This document shows, one piece after another, positions 7,481 through 13,441 of a DNA stretch of 16,493 bases (its first letter is position 1; the number at the start of each line of letters is the position of its first letter). The notes beneath the pieces were generated by a model. It saw nothing but the letters and a program-made list of their open reading frames with translations. It was not told the origin of the DNA and ran no database searches. Position numbers and translations under genes: made by a program. The stretch is from positions 1 to 16,493 of the forward strand of contig SCSL01000090.1 in assembly GCA_004298405.1 (NCBI GenBank). Reading direction: 5' to 3'. The stretch comes from Patescibacteria group bacterium. GTDB taxonomy: Bacteria > Patescibacteriota > Patescibacteriia > UBA9934 > GWF2-40-263.

Positions 7481-7493
7481 CCACTTTAGTGGC
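7445..7493 (+). repeat. Family A halves forming the uvrB/uvrA junction
   Basis: Hairpin B with its right arm (GGGGCTAAAGCCCC, CTAAGAA; 7445-7464) is followed by hairpin A (GCCACTTTAGTGGC; 7480-7493), the reverse of the usual A-B order. This suggests neighbouring copies that lost their middle. The uvrB stop TAG (7478-7480) includes the first base of hairpin A, and the uvrA ATG begins seven bases after the hairpin. Confidence 0.82.
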
Positions 7494-7499
7494 GTTCGT

Positions 7500-10091
7500 A
7501 TGCAAGACAAAATCATCATCAAAGGGGCTCGGGAGCATAACCTCAAGAACATCTCGCTTGAGCTTCCGCGCAATAAATTGATTTGCTTCACCGGCGTATC
7601 CGGCTCGGGGAAGTCGTCTTTGGCATTCGATACAATTTTCGCCGAGGGGCAGCGTCGGTATGTTGAGTCGCTCTCTGCGTACGCGCGGCAATTTTTAGGA
7701 CAGATGGAGAAGCCAGACGTCGATGAGATCGAAGGACTCTCGCCGGCCATCTCGATCGACCAGAAAGCACATGGCAGTAATCCACGCTCAACGGTGGCAA
7801 CCATTACGGAGATTTATGATTACCTGCGTGTGTTGTTTGCCCGTGTGGGCGAACCGCACTGCGTGACCTGCGGGGAGAAGATTCAGAAGTTGACGAATGA
7901 GGAGATGGTGGATTTGGTACTGGAGAAGGCGACCGGCGACAAAGGTTCGGTGAAGGTCCTCGCTCCGGTAGTGAAAGGACGCAAAGGGGAGTACTACCAA
8001 CTTTTGTATGATCTCTATAATTCAGGATTTGCTCGCGTGCGGATTGATGGGAAGGAGCATCGACTGGATCAGCCGATCAAACTTGCACGGTACAGGGCGC
8101 ACGTGATCGAGATCGTCGTGGATACGATTCCCATTTCAAATCTTTTTATATTCAAAGGGACTTCAGTCCCGTCACGCGACGCCACTAAAGTGGCTGTGAA
8201 TCCTGAAGGAAGACAACGTTTGGCCGATGCTCTGGAGATTGCCGTCGATCGTGGGGAAGATGTTGCCAACATCATTTATCCCGACAAGACCGAACAACTT
8301 CTCTCGGCGAAGTTCAGTTGTCCCAAGGATGGGTTCTCGTTTCCTGAGATCGAACCACGATTATTTTCGTTTAACTCACCCTACGGAGCGTGTCAGGAAT
8401 GCACGGGTCTTGGGACGGCGGAGTTGTACTCGCAGGAACTGTGCGGAAAATGTTCGGGTGCGAGACTCCGACAGGAAGCGCTGTACGTTTGGCTTCCATC
8501 GACTCGTAACCACCCCCAACCCCTCCTTAAAAAGGAGGGGGGAGTTTCAATAGTTGATATCTCGAGGATGTCGATATCGGATGCAACGGCGTATTTTGAG
8601 AATTTACCGTTGAGCGAAAAAGATACACAGATTGCCGGTTCGATTTTGAAAGAGGTTCAGAATCGTTTGACGTTCATGCTGGATGTCGGGCTTCACTACC
8701 TCACACTCGACCGCATGGCCGGCACGCTTTCGGGCGGGGAAGCTCAGCGTATCCGTCTTGCCTCACAAGTGGGTTCTCGACTCGTGGGAGCGATGTATGT
8801 ACTCGACGAGCCGACGATCGGCCTTCATCAGCGCGACAACGATCGACTCATTGAGACACTTGAAGATTTACGCGACATAGGCAATACCGTGATCGTCGTG
8901 GAACATGATGAGGACACGATGCTTGCGTCGGACTACTTTGTGGAGATCGGACCAGGAGCCGGCGTGAATGGTGGGCAAGTGATCGTGTCCGCTCCGACAG
9001 CAGAAGCGTTGAAGGATAAACACTCGCTTACTGCCGCGTATTTGCGTGGCGACAAAAAGATCGATGTGCCAACCGATCGGCGAGCGCCTGGTCGCGATGC
9101 GATCAAGATTAAAGGTGCTTGCCAAAATAATCTCAAGAACATCGATGTCGAGATTCCACTTCGTCGATTCGTGTGTGTGACCGGTGTGTCGGGATCGGGC
9201 AAGTCCACGCTTGCGTACGAGACGATGTACAAAGCGATTTCGCAAAAATTATACGGAGGGAAGCAGAATCCCGGTGAGCACAAAGCGGTTCTTGGGATCG
9301 AGTATCTCGACAAAGCCATCCTCATCGACCAAGGCGCGATCGGACGCACGTCTCGTTCCAATCCAGCAACGTACACGGGGGCGTGGGATCCCATTCGCGA
9401 TATGTTCGCGTCTACGTCTGAGGCGCGATATCGTGGGTACAAGAAAGGACGTTTTAGTTTCAACCGACCGGGTGGACGATGTGAACAATGTGAAGGGCAT
9501 GGAGTGATCGCCATTGAGATGCACTTCTTACCGACGGTGTACGTGACGTGTGATGTGTGTAAGGGTCGACGGTTCGATCGCGAGACGCTGGAGATTACCT
9601 ACAAAGAAAAAAACATTCATCAGATCCTCGAAATGGAAGTCGAGCAAGCGGCGGAGTTTTTCAAAGATGTCCCGCCGGTTTCCGACCGCCTCGAGACACT
9701 CAAACGTGTCGGGCTTGGCTATGTGAAGCTTGGCCAGCCAGCGCCAACGCTCTCGGGAGGAGAAGCGCAACGGGTAAAGCTCTCAACCGAACTCGCCAAG
9801 CGACAGACGGGAAAAACGCTCTACCTCCTTGACGAACCGACCACCGGGTTGCACTTTGAAGATGTGAAGAAGTTACTCGAAGTTCTGCACGAGTTGGTGA
9901 GCAAAGGAAATACCGTGGTCGTGATCGAACACAATCTTGATGTGATTAAGACAGCCGACTGGGTCATTGATCTTGGTCCAGAAGGCGGAGATTTGGGCGG
10001 CGAACTTGTCATTGCCGGCACGCCCGAGGACGTGGCACGACACGGAAAGAGTTACACGGGGCAGTATCTAAAGAGAGTGTTGAAGAAATAA
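7500..10091 (+). CDS. uvrA: Excinuclease ABC subunit A (short form)
   Basis: 863 aa; usual UvrA is about 940. A dimeric ABC ATPase that finds DNA lesions and loads UvrB. First half: Walker A GVSGSGKSS, a Cys pair (HCVTCGEK), the UvrB-contact region, FSCPKDGFSFPEIEPRLFSF and a second Cys set, then signature LSGGEAQRIRLA and Walker B VLDEPTIGLH. Second half: GVSGSGKST, zinc module CEQCEGHG...CDVCKGRR, LSGGEAQRVKLS, LLDEPTTGLH. Between GACQECTGLG and CSGARLRQEAL only about 16 residues remain, so most of the insertion domain of other UvrAs is missing. Two hairpin repeats are translated in frame (about 217-234 and 337-349). It starts 19 bp after uvrB with no clear Shine-Dalgarno sequence. Confidence 0.97.
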   Translation: MQDKIIIKGAREHNLKNISLELPRNKLICFTGVSGSGKSSLAFDTIFAEGQRRYVESLSAYARQFLGQMEKPDVDEIEGLSPAISIDQKAHGSNPRSTVATITEIYDYLRVLFARVGEPHCVTCGEKIQKLTNEEMVDLVLEKATGDKGSVKVLAPVVKGRKGEYYQLLYDLYNSGFARVRIDGKEHRLDQPIKLARYRAHVIEIVVDTIPISNLFIFKGTSVPSRDATKVAVNPEGRQRLADALEIAVDRGEDVANIIYPDKTEQLLSAKFSCPKDGFSFPEIEPRLFSFNSPYGACQECTGLGTAELYSQELCGKCSGARLRQEALYVWLPSTRNHPQPLLKKEGGVSIVDISRMSISDATAYFENLPLSEKDTQIAGSILKEVQNRLTFMLDVGLHYLTLDRMAGTLSGGEAQRIRLASQVGSRLVGAMYVLDEPTIGLHQRDNDRLIETLEDLRDIGNTVIVVEHDEDTMLASDYFVEIGPGAGVNGGQVIVSAPTAEALKDKHSLTAAYLRGDKKIDVPTDRRAPGRDAIKIKGACQNNLKNIDVEIPLRRFVCVTGVSGSGKSTLAYETMYKAISQKLYGGKQNPGEHKAVLGIEYLDKAILIDQGAIGRTSRSNPATYTGAWDPIRDMFASTSEARYRGYKKGRFSFNRPGGRCEQCEGHGVIAIEMHFLPTVYVTCDVCKGRRFDRETLEITYKEKNIHQILEMEVEQAAEFFKDVPPVSDRLETLKRVGLGYVKLGQPAPTLSGGEAQRVKLSTELAKRQTGKTLYLLDEPTTGLHFEDVKKLLEVLHELVSKGNTVVVIEHNLDVIKTADWVIDLGPEGGDLGGELVIAGTPEDVARHGKSYTGQYLKRVLKK
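8151..8200 (-). repeat. Family A palindromic element, translated within uvrA
   Basis: Reverse-orientation copy: GGGACTTCAGTCCC (8157-8170), a 10-base spacer, and GCCACTAAAGTGGC (8181-8194). Both hairpins are perfect and both carry compensating changes relative to copy 1. It encodes FKGTSVPSRDATKVAV at the end of the UvrB-binding region, between HVIEIVVDTIPI and GRQRLADALEIA, where other UvrAs have a few residues. Confidence 0.9.
8509..8546 (+). repeat. Pyrimidine/purine-run hairpin repeat, translated within uvrA
   Basis: CCCCTCCTT (8520-8528) and AAGGAGGGG (8532-8540) form a perfect 9-bp stem with an AAA loop, flanked by C-rich and G-rich runs. It encodes NHPQPLLKKEGGVS between LYVWLPS and VDISRMSISDATAYF. 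Homologues have a short loop here. It is a different repeat type from family A. Confidence 0.8.
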
Positions 10092-10098
10092 CGAAATT

Positions 10099-10149
10099 TG
10101 TGTCATTGCGAGTCCCGAGTTTGTCGAGGGACGAAGCAATCCGTCGTCG
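10099..10149 (+). repeat. Partial TCATTGCGAG-type repeat
   Basis: TGTGTCATTGCGAG followed by a CCCGAG...CGAGGGAC mini-hairpin, then ACGAAGCAATCCGTCG. This matches the left part of the element at 15329-15424. It lies exactly at the broken front end of the M23 remnant, so it may mark the breakpoint. Confidence 0.7.
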
Positions 10150-10371
10150 ATGCGCACGATTGGTGAGTCGGTTGCGAAGAGTGAACAACTTGGCGTTCTT
10201 GGTGAGGAAGGTCAGGAAACAGACGGAGAACGTGAGCATTTGCACTTTGCCATGTACGAAGGGGAAGACGTGCGACTCAAGGGATATGAGACCAGCAAAG
10301 AGACGGTCGAGGACTGGTCGCTCATCCAGAACTCGATCCTTCTATCTCTGAAGGAGTCCTCGCGAGCATGA
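10150..10371 (+). pseudogene. C-terminal remnant of an M23 (LytM) peptidase
   Basis: A 73-codon frame beginning MRTIGESVAKSEQLGVLG, then DGEREHLHF and YEGEDVRLKGYETS, then W. This pattern (G-x-x-V-x-K-x-x-x-x-G-x-x-G, HLHF with the HxH zinc residues, then KGY) is the last third of an M23 endopeptidase domain. The first zinc-binding motif (HxxxD) and any signal peptide are missing, and the frame starts straight out of a repeat at 10099-10149. No Shine-Dalgarno sequence is visible. I read it as a fossil that cannot be catalytic. A short expressed protein is possible but less likely. Confidence 0.72.
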
Positions 10372-10381
10372 GGATCAAATA

Positions 10382-10405
10382 AAAAAGTGGGTTGCCCCAC
10401 TTTTT
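10382..10405. terminator. Bidirectional intrinsic terminator
   Basis: AAAAAGTGGG (10382-10391) pairs perfectly with CCCACTTTTT (10396-10405), giving an A-run and T-run on the two sides. It can end transcription from uvrA on the plus strand and from the cupredoxin lipoprotein on the minus strand. Confidence 0.9.
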
Positions 10406-10423
10406 CCCTGACTTTTCCTAACT

Positions 10424-10480
10424 TTTCATAGCCGCTTTAGCGACGCTCCGGACGTGACGGGGCTGAAGCCCCTGAGAAGA
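10424..10480 (+). repeat. Family A palindromic element downstream of the cupredoxin lipoprotein
   Basis: Hairpin A GCCGC-TTTA-GCGAC (10431-10444) has one mismatch. The spacer GCTCCGGACGTGAC resembles copy 1. Hairpin B is GGGGCTGAAGCCCC (10459-10472), then CTGAGAAGA. It ends four bases beyond the stop of the minus-strand gene at 10484, so it forms that gene's 3' untranslated region. Confidence 0.88.
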
Positions 10481-10483
10481 ATC

Positions 10484-10972
10484 TTATTTAACGATTAGTG
10501 TTCCTACCATGCCCTGACTCCGGTGTGAACCGATCGAGCAGTAGAATGCGTATGATCCTGGTTCGCTCGGTGCAGTGAAGATGAGGGATTCGCCTTGGGC
10601 GACGGCGAATTCAAGGTCGATCTCGTCGATCGCGAACGTATGGAACCCGGTATTTTTGGTGAAGGTGATTTCAATTTCATCTCCCGGTGACGCAGTAATT
10701 GCATTGGGAGTGAACGAGAAGTTCGCAACTTCCATTTCTACGACTACATCCGCCGGCTCGCCGAGGATGACTTCCGTCACAGGCACGCCGTTTTCATCAG
10801 TGGTCGTTTCGCCTTCTTGTGATACGACCGCCTCGCCATTCGCTGTGACCTCGATCGTTACGGGTGATGGTTGCTCTGCGACCTCGATTTCTGCCTCCTG
10901 CGTTGTCGACGCTTGTGTACAGCCAGCACCAACTAAGGCCACAATAGCGAAGATCGGAAGTAAATATTTCAT
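10484..10972 (-). CDS. Lipoprotein with a cupredoxin (type 1 copper) domain
   Basis: 162 aa. Signal peptide MKYLLPIFAIVALVGAGC has a lipobox (VGAGC, lipidated Cys18), so it should be anchored on the outer face of the membrane. A Thr/Glu-rich linker follows (about 19-75), then a cupredoxin fold (FSFTPNAITASPGDEIEITF). Type 1 copper ligands are visible: His111 (GFHTFAID), Cys145, His150 and Met155 in YCSIGSHRSQGM. It could carry electrons or buffer copper. The copper module 5 kb upstream makes a copper link plausible, though its redox partner is unknown. A family A element sits just past its stop, and uvrC is divergent. Confidence 0.92.
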   Translation of the reverse strand: MKYLLPIFAIVALVGAGCTQASTTQEAEIEVAEQPSPVTIEVTANGEAVVSQEGETTTDENGVPVTEVILGEPADVVVEMEVANFSFTPNAITASPGDEIEITFTKNTGFHTFAIDEIDLEFAVAQGESLIFTAPSEPGSYAFYCSIGSHRSQGMVGTLIVK

Positions 10973-10991
10973 ACTGTATAGTTAGATGGTA

Positions 10992-11012
10992 GCCCCAGGC
11001 TTCAGCCTGGGT
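10992..11012. repeat. GCCCCAGGCTTCAGCCTGGG hairpin repeat
   Basis: CCCAGGC-TTCA-GCCTGGG (10994-11011) is a perfect 7-bp stem, followed by GTCCGACCG. The TTCA loop and GTCCGAC tail recall hairpin B of family A, so it may be a distant relative. It lies between the divergent starts of the lipoprotein (10972) and uvrC (11044). Confidence 0.7.
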
Positions 11013-11043
11013 CCGACCGATAGTTATTATTGAAGCTTAACGT

Positions 11044-12447
11044 ATGATCCCCGCATCAATCAAGGTGAAACACGGCGATCTCCCGGATGTCCCAGGGGTG
11101 TACTTCTATTTTGATAAAGACGAGAAGCTATTGTATGTGGGGAAAGCGACGTCCTTGAAGCGGCGGGTTGGGTCGTATTGGTCGAAAGCCCATGAGCGGC
11201 GCATTGAGGAGATGGTCGCGCAAATTGTACGGATCGACTACATCGAAACCCCAACGGTGATCGAGGCACTCGTCTTGGAGGCAAATAAAATCAAGGCCCT
11301 GCGGCCGAAGTACAATATTCTGGCTCGCGACGATAAGACATTCCTGTTTCTTGTGATCACGAACGAGCCGTTCCCCAAGCCGCTCTTGATTCGGGGGCAT
11401 GAGTTACGGCAGATGGGCGTTAATCCATTTGCTAAGTATTCCCCCCCTGCCCGAGGGTCGTTCGACTCTGAGCTCACGGTCGAAGAGGGGGTTAGGGGGG
11501 ATGGGAGAGCAGCTGAGAAGTTTCTTCGCGTGTTCGGTCCGTACACGAGCGGACACTCGCTCAAGATCGCGCTCGAGCTCATTCGTCGAATCATCCCTTG
11601 GTCGACGTGTGAGCCGCCAGAAGTGACCGGACGCATGCGTGGGTGTTTCAATTCACAGATCGGGAAGTGTCCAGGAGTTTGTCGTGGAACGATTTCGCGG
11701 ACAGAGTATCGACGCTATATCCGTCAGCTGATCTTGTTCTTCGAGGGGAAGAAGGTACGGCTTGAACGGGAACTCGAACGCGAAATGAAACGAGCGGTCA
11801 AGGAGCTCCGATTCGAGGACGCGGCTCTGTATCGTCGCCGATTGGGAGCGCTCCAGCACATCCAGGACATCGCCTTACTTTCCCGCGAGGATCACGAACT
11901 TCCGTTTTCTCGTGAACCGAGCGAAGGGACAATCAACTTGGAAGGCCGTGTTGAGGCATACGACATTAGTAATATTTCGGGGACATCCGCGACGGGATCG
12001 ATGGTGGTGTTCGAGGAAGGAAAGCCGGTCAAGGACAAGTATCGGAAATTTAAGATAAAGACAGTATCAGGACCAAACGACGTGGCAATGCTCGAAGAGA
12101 TGTTGCGTAGACGCCTTCAACGTGTACTCCCCACTGCCCGAGGGGGGATAAAGGGGGGTGGGAGCCGTAGCTGGGAATTGCCTGAGATCATGATCATTGA
12201 TGGCGGACTCCCACAGGTGAATCGGGTGCAGGAGGTACTCGACGAGTTGGGCGTGAAGGTTCCGATAATAGGCATCGCTAAAGGATTTGATCGAAAACAA
12301 GACCGACTCGTGTTTGATCGTTCAAACGAGGAGTTGGTCCGAGTGGCCGTACGAGGCAAGGAACTCTTCCAGAGAGCGCGCGACGAGGCACACCGATTTG
12401 CGGTAAAATACCACCGAATATTGCGTTCAAAAAAACTATTAAAATGA
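11044..12447 (+). CDS. uvrC: Excinuclease ABC subunit C lacking the HhH tail
   Basis: 467 aa; usual UvrC is about 590-620. The nuclease that cuts 3' then 5' of the lesion held by UvrB. N-terminal GIY-YIG nuclease: LPDVPGVYFYF and LLYVGKATSLKRRV. Four cysteines follow (CEPPEVTG, GCFNSQIGKCPGVC), matching the UvrC Fe-S cluster pattern. UVR motif: LRFEDAALYRRRL. C-terminal RNase H-like nuclease: EAYDISNISG, IIDGGLPQ, RDEAHRFAVKYH, holding the family's Asp/Asp/His residues. It stops right after HRILRSKKLLK, so the usual (HhH)2 DNA-binding tail is absent. Two G/C-run repeats are translated in frame (about 133-154 and 362-373). The next gene starts 3 bp downstream. Confidence 0.95.
   Translation: MIPASIKVKHGDLPDVPGVYFYFDKDEKLLYVGKATSLKRRVGSYWSKAHERRIEEMVAQIVRIDYIETPTVIEALVLEANKIKALRPKYNILARDDKTFLFLVITNEPFPKPLLIRGHELRQMGVNPFAKYSPPARGSFDSELTVEEGVRGDGRAAEKFLRVFGPYTSGHSLKIALELIRRIIPWSTCEPPEVTGRMRGCFNSQIGKCPGVCRGTISRTEYRRYIRQLILFFEGKKVRLERELEREMKRAVKELRFEDAALYRRRLGALQHIQDIALLSREDHELPFSREPSEGTINLEGRVEAYDISNISGTSATGSMVVFEEGKPVKDKYRKFKIKTVSGPNDVAMLEEMLRRRLQRVLPTARGGIKGGGSRSWELPEIMIIDGGLPQVNRVQEVLDELGVKVPIIGIAKGFDRKQDRLVFDRSNEELVRVAVRGKELFQRARDEAHRFAVKYHRILRSKKLLK
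11440..11506 (+). repeat. G/C-run palindromic repeat, translated within uvrC (first)
   Basis: The arms are CCCCCCCTGCCCGAGGG and GGGGGTTAGGGGGG. Inside is a perfect TTCGAC (11461-11466) / GTCGAA (11479-11484) hairpin. It encodes SPPARGSFDSELTVEEGVRG between the RGHELRQMG strand and FLRVFGPYTSG. Homologues have only a short variable segment here. It shares CTGCCCGAGGG with the copy at 12127-12164. Confidence 0.78.
12127..12164 (+). repeat. G/C-run palindromic repeat, translated within uvrC (second)
   Basis: CTCCCCACTGCCCGAGGG followed by GGGATAAAGGGGGGTGGGAG: C-run and G-run arms with an ATAAA turn. It shares CCCNCTGCCCGAGGG with 11440-11506. It encodes LPTARGGIKGGGSR between RRRLQRV and SWELPEIMIIDGG, exactly where the active-site strand of the second nuclease domain begins. 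Confidence 0.75.
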
Positions 12448-12450
12448 TCT

Positions 12451-12699
12451 ATGACAACGTTTCAAGAAAAACTAACCGAGTTTGCTGGCTGGGTCGGGGT
12501 CCTCTCGATTTTGCTAGCCTATGGTCTTTTGAGCTTTGGGGTTCTGAGCGTCGATCATATTGGGTATCACGCGCTGAACTTGGTGGGCGGAATTGGAATC
12601 GTCGTCGATGCTTTCGCGGACAAGAACTACCAACCGGCCGTGCTGAACCTGATTTGGATCGCGATCGCCATATATGCGATTGTCACGATCGGAGCTTAG
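12451..12699 (+). CDS. Small two/three-helix membrane protein, CBU_0592-like
   Basis: 82 aa. Hydrophobic stretches at about 13-32 (VGVLSILLAYGLLSFGV), 41-53 and 63-81. LNLVGGIGIVVDAF and YQPAVLNLIWIAIAIYAI resemble the small CBU_0592-type membrane domain, from memory. Function unknown. It starts 3 bp after the uvrC stop, so it is probably co-transcribed. Its TAG stop lies in a small hairpin (CGGAGC-TTA-GCTCCG, 12690-12704). Confidence 0.8.
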   Translation: MTTFQEKLTEFAGWVGVLSILLAYGLLSFGVLSVDHIGYHALNLVGGIGIVVDAFADKNYQPAVLNLIWIAIAIYAIVTIGA

Positions 12700-12712
12700 C
12701 TCCGACCAAGAT

Positions 12713-12739
12713 TTAGCAATTAATTTGATCGAGTGCTAA
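12713..12739. promoter_or_regulatory. CIRCE-like inverted repeat
   Basis: TTAGCAATT (12713-12721), nine bases, then GAGTGCTAA (12731-12739). The CIRCE operator of the heat-shock repressor HrcA is TTAGCACTC-N9-GAGTGCTAA. The right half matches 9/9, the left 7/9, and the spacing is exactly nine. It lies between the 82-aa membrane gene and a terminator, with no heat-shock gene in the window, so its role is unclear. Confidence 0.5.
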
Positions 12740-12740
12740 G

Positions 12741-12775
12741 AAAAAGTACCCCCACAGAGGGTATTTTTCTGTGGG
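12741..12775 (+). terminator. Terminator with two mutually exclusive hairpins
   Basis: Fold 1: AAAAA-g-TACCC (12741-12751) with GGGTATTTTT (12759-12768), an A/T-flanked intrinsic terminator shape. Fold 2: CCCACAGA (12751-12758) with TCTGTGGG (12768-12775), a perfect 8-bp stem that uses up one side of fold 1. It most simply ends the uvrC transcript before the mraZ promoter. Confidence 0.75.
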
Positions 12776-12784
12776 TAACTTTGG

Positions 12785-12813
12785 TTGACCAGTGTTTCGT
12801 AGTGGAATAAAAT
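12785..12813 (+). promoter_or_regulatory. Sigma70-type promoter for mraZ
   Basis: -35 TTGACC (12785-12790), a spacer of exactly 17 bp, and -10 TAAAAT (12808-12813): five of six matches to each consensus. Transcription would start near 12820, about 88 bp before the mraZ ATG. The MraZ boxes overlap and follow it. Confidence 0.8.
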
Positions 12814-12840
12814 GGTTGCAGGTGGAGAAAAGTGGGGATC
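12801..12840 (+). promoter_or_regulatory. MraZ operator: four TGG boxes in 10-bp phase
   Basis: Successive 10-bp blocks read AGTGGAATAA, AATGGTTGCA, GGTGGAGAAA, AGTGGGGATC, placing TGG at 12803, 12813, 12823 and 12833. MraZ of E. coli and of mollicutes binds TGG-centred direct repeats at this period in its own promoter. The first boxes overlap the -10 element and the later ones cover the transcription start, as expected for self-repression. Confidence 0.8.
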
Positions 12841-12841
12841 G

Positions 12842-12859
12842 ATCGAGAAGTCTCTCGAT
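12842..12859 (+). other. Hairpin in the mraZ 5' leader
   Basis: ATCGAGA (12842-12848) pairs perfectly with TCTCGAT (12853-12859) around AGTC. It falls in the predicted leader, about 50 bases before the ATG. No known riboswitch is recognised. Confidence 0.5.
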
Positions 12860-12907
12860 TGGTGCTCACTTTTATTTAACTCCCATCTGATAGCGGCCCA
12901 GCAAGTT

Positions 12908-13339
12908 ATGTTTATAGGCGAGTATAAACATACAATAGACGAAAAAGGACGTCTTGCGATTCCAGTAAAGTTTCGCAAAAACCTCGCAAAGGGGGCCGTT
13001 GTGACGCGAGGCTTAGATGCGTCCCTTTTCCTGTTCCCCAAGGAGGAGTGGGGCAAGCTTGCCGAGAAATTAGCTGGTTTGCCCCTGGGGCAATCCAATA
13101 GTCGCGCCTTCGCCCGACTCATGCTTGCGGGTGCCATGGATGTGACGTTGGACAAACAGGGAAGGATCGTTCTACCGGAATATCTACGTTCGTACGCCAC
13201 ACTCGCCAAGACAGCCGTCATCGCTGGACTCTATAACCGATTAGAGATTTGGGATGAGACCAAGTGGGAGACGTATAAGCGCCAGGTCGAAACCGATGCT
13301 GATTCCGTTGCGGAAAAGCTCGGTGAGCTCGGAATTTAG
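12908..13339 (+). CDS. mraZ: Transcriptional regulator MraZ
   Basis: 143 aa, the normal size. A DNA-binding protein of the AbrB-like fold that forms rings and represses the division and cell-wall cluster from its own promoter. Starts MFIGEYKHTIDEKGR. The two family motifs DxKGRxxxP are visible as DEKGRLAIPVKFR (about 12-24) and DKQGRIVLPEYLR (about 85-97). An in-frame start at 12812 would add 32 unrelated residues inside the operator region and is rejected. There is no strong Shine-Dalgarno sequence. Autoregulation is supported by four phased boxes upstream. rsmH follows after about 100 bp. Confidence 0.96.
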   Translation: MFIGEYKHTIDEKGRLAIPVKFRKNLAKGAVVTRGLDASLFLFPKEEWGKLAEKLAGLPLGQSNSRAFARLMLAGAMDVTLDKQGRIVLPEYLRSYATLAKTAVIAGLYNRLEIWDETKWETYKRQVETDADSVAEKLGELGI

Positions 13340-13427
13340 AGATTACAGTTGGTCGTCGAGGTTTGGAGTTCCGTTGGGGGGTTAATTGAACCTTTTCCCC
13401 ACAACAGGGCTTCAAGCTTCGGCAACC

Positions 13428-13435
13428 AAAGGAGG
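13428..13435 (+). promoter_or_regulatory. Strong ribosome-binding site deciding the rsmH start
   Basis: AAAGGAGG six bases before the ATG at 13442. It is the best Shine-Dalgarno sequence in the window; most other genes here have none. It fixes the rsmH start at 13442 rather than the in-frame 13349. Confidence 0.88.
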
Positions 13436-13441
13436 CTTTTT

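Noticed and set aside
12812..12907. Upstream extension of MraZ
   Set aside because: It would be translated from the promoter/operator region; MFIGEYKH is the family's normal start.
13376..13405. G-run/C-run hairpin between mraZ and rsmH
   Set aside because: Only short interrupted pairing (GGTT/AACC plus GGGG/CCCC); not enough to call a terminator, and rsmH is expected to be co-transcribed.
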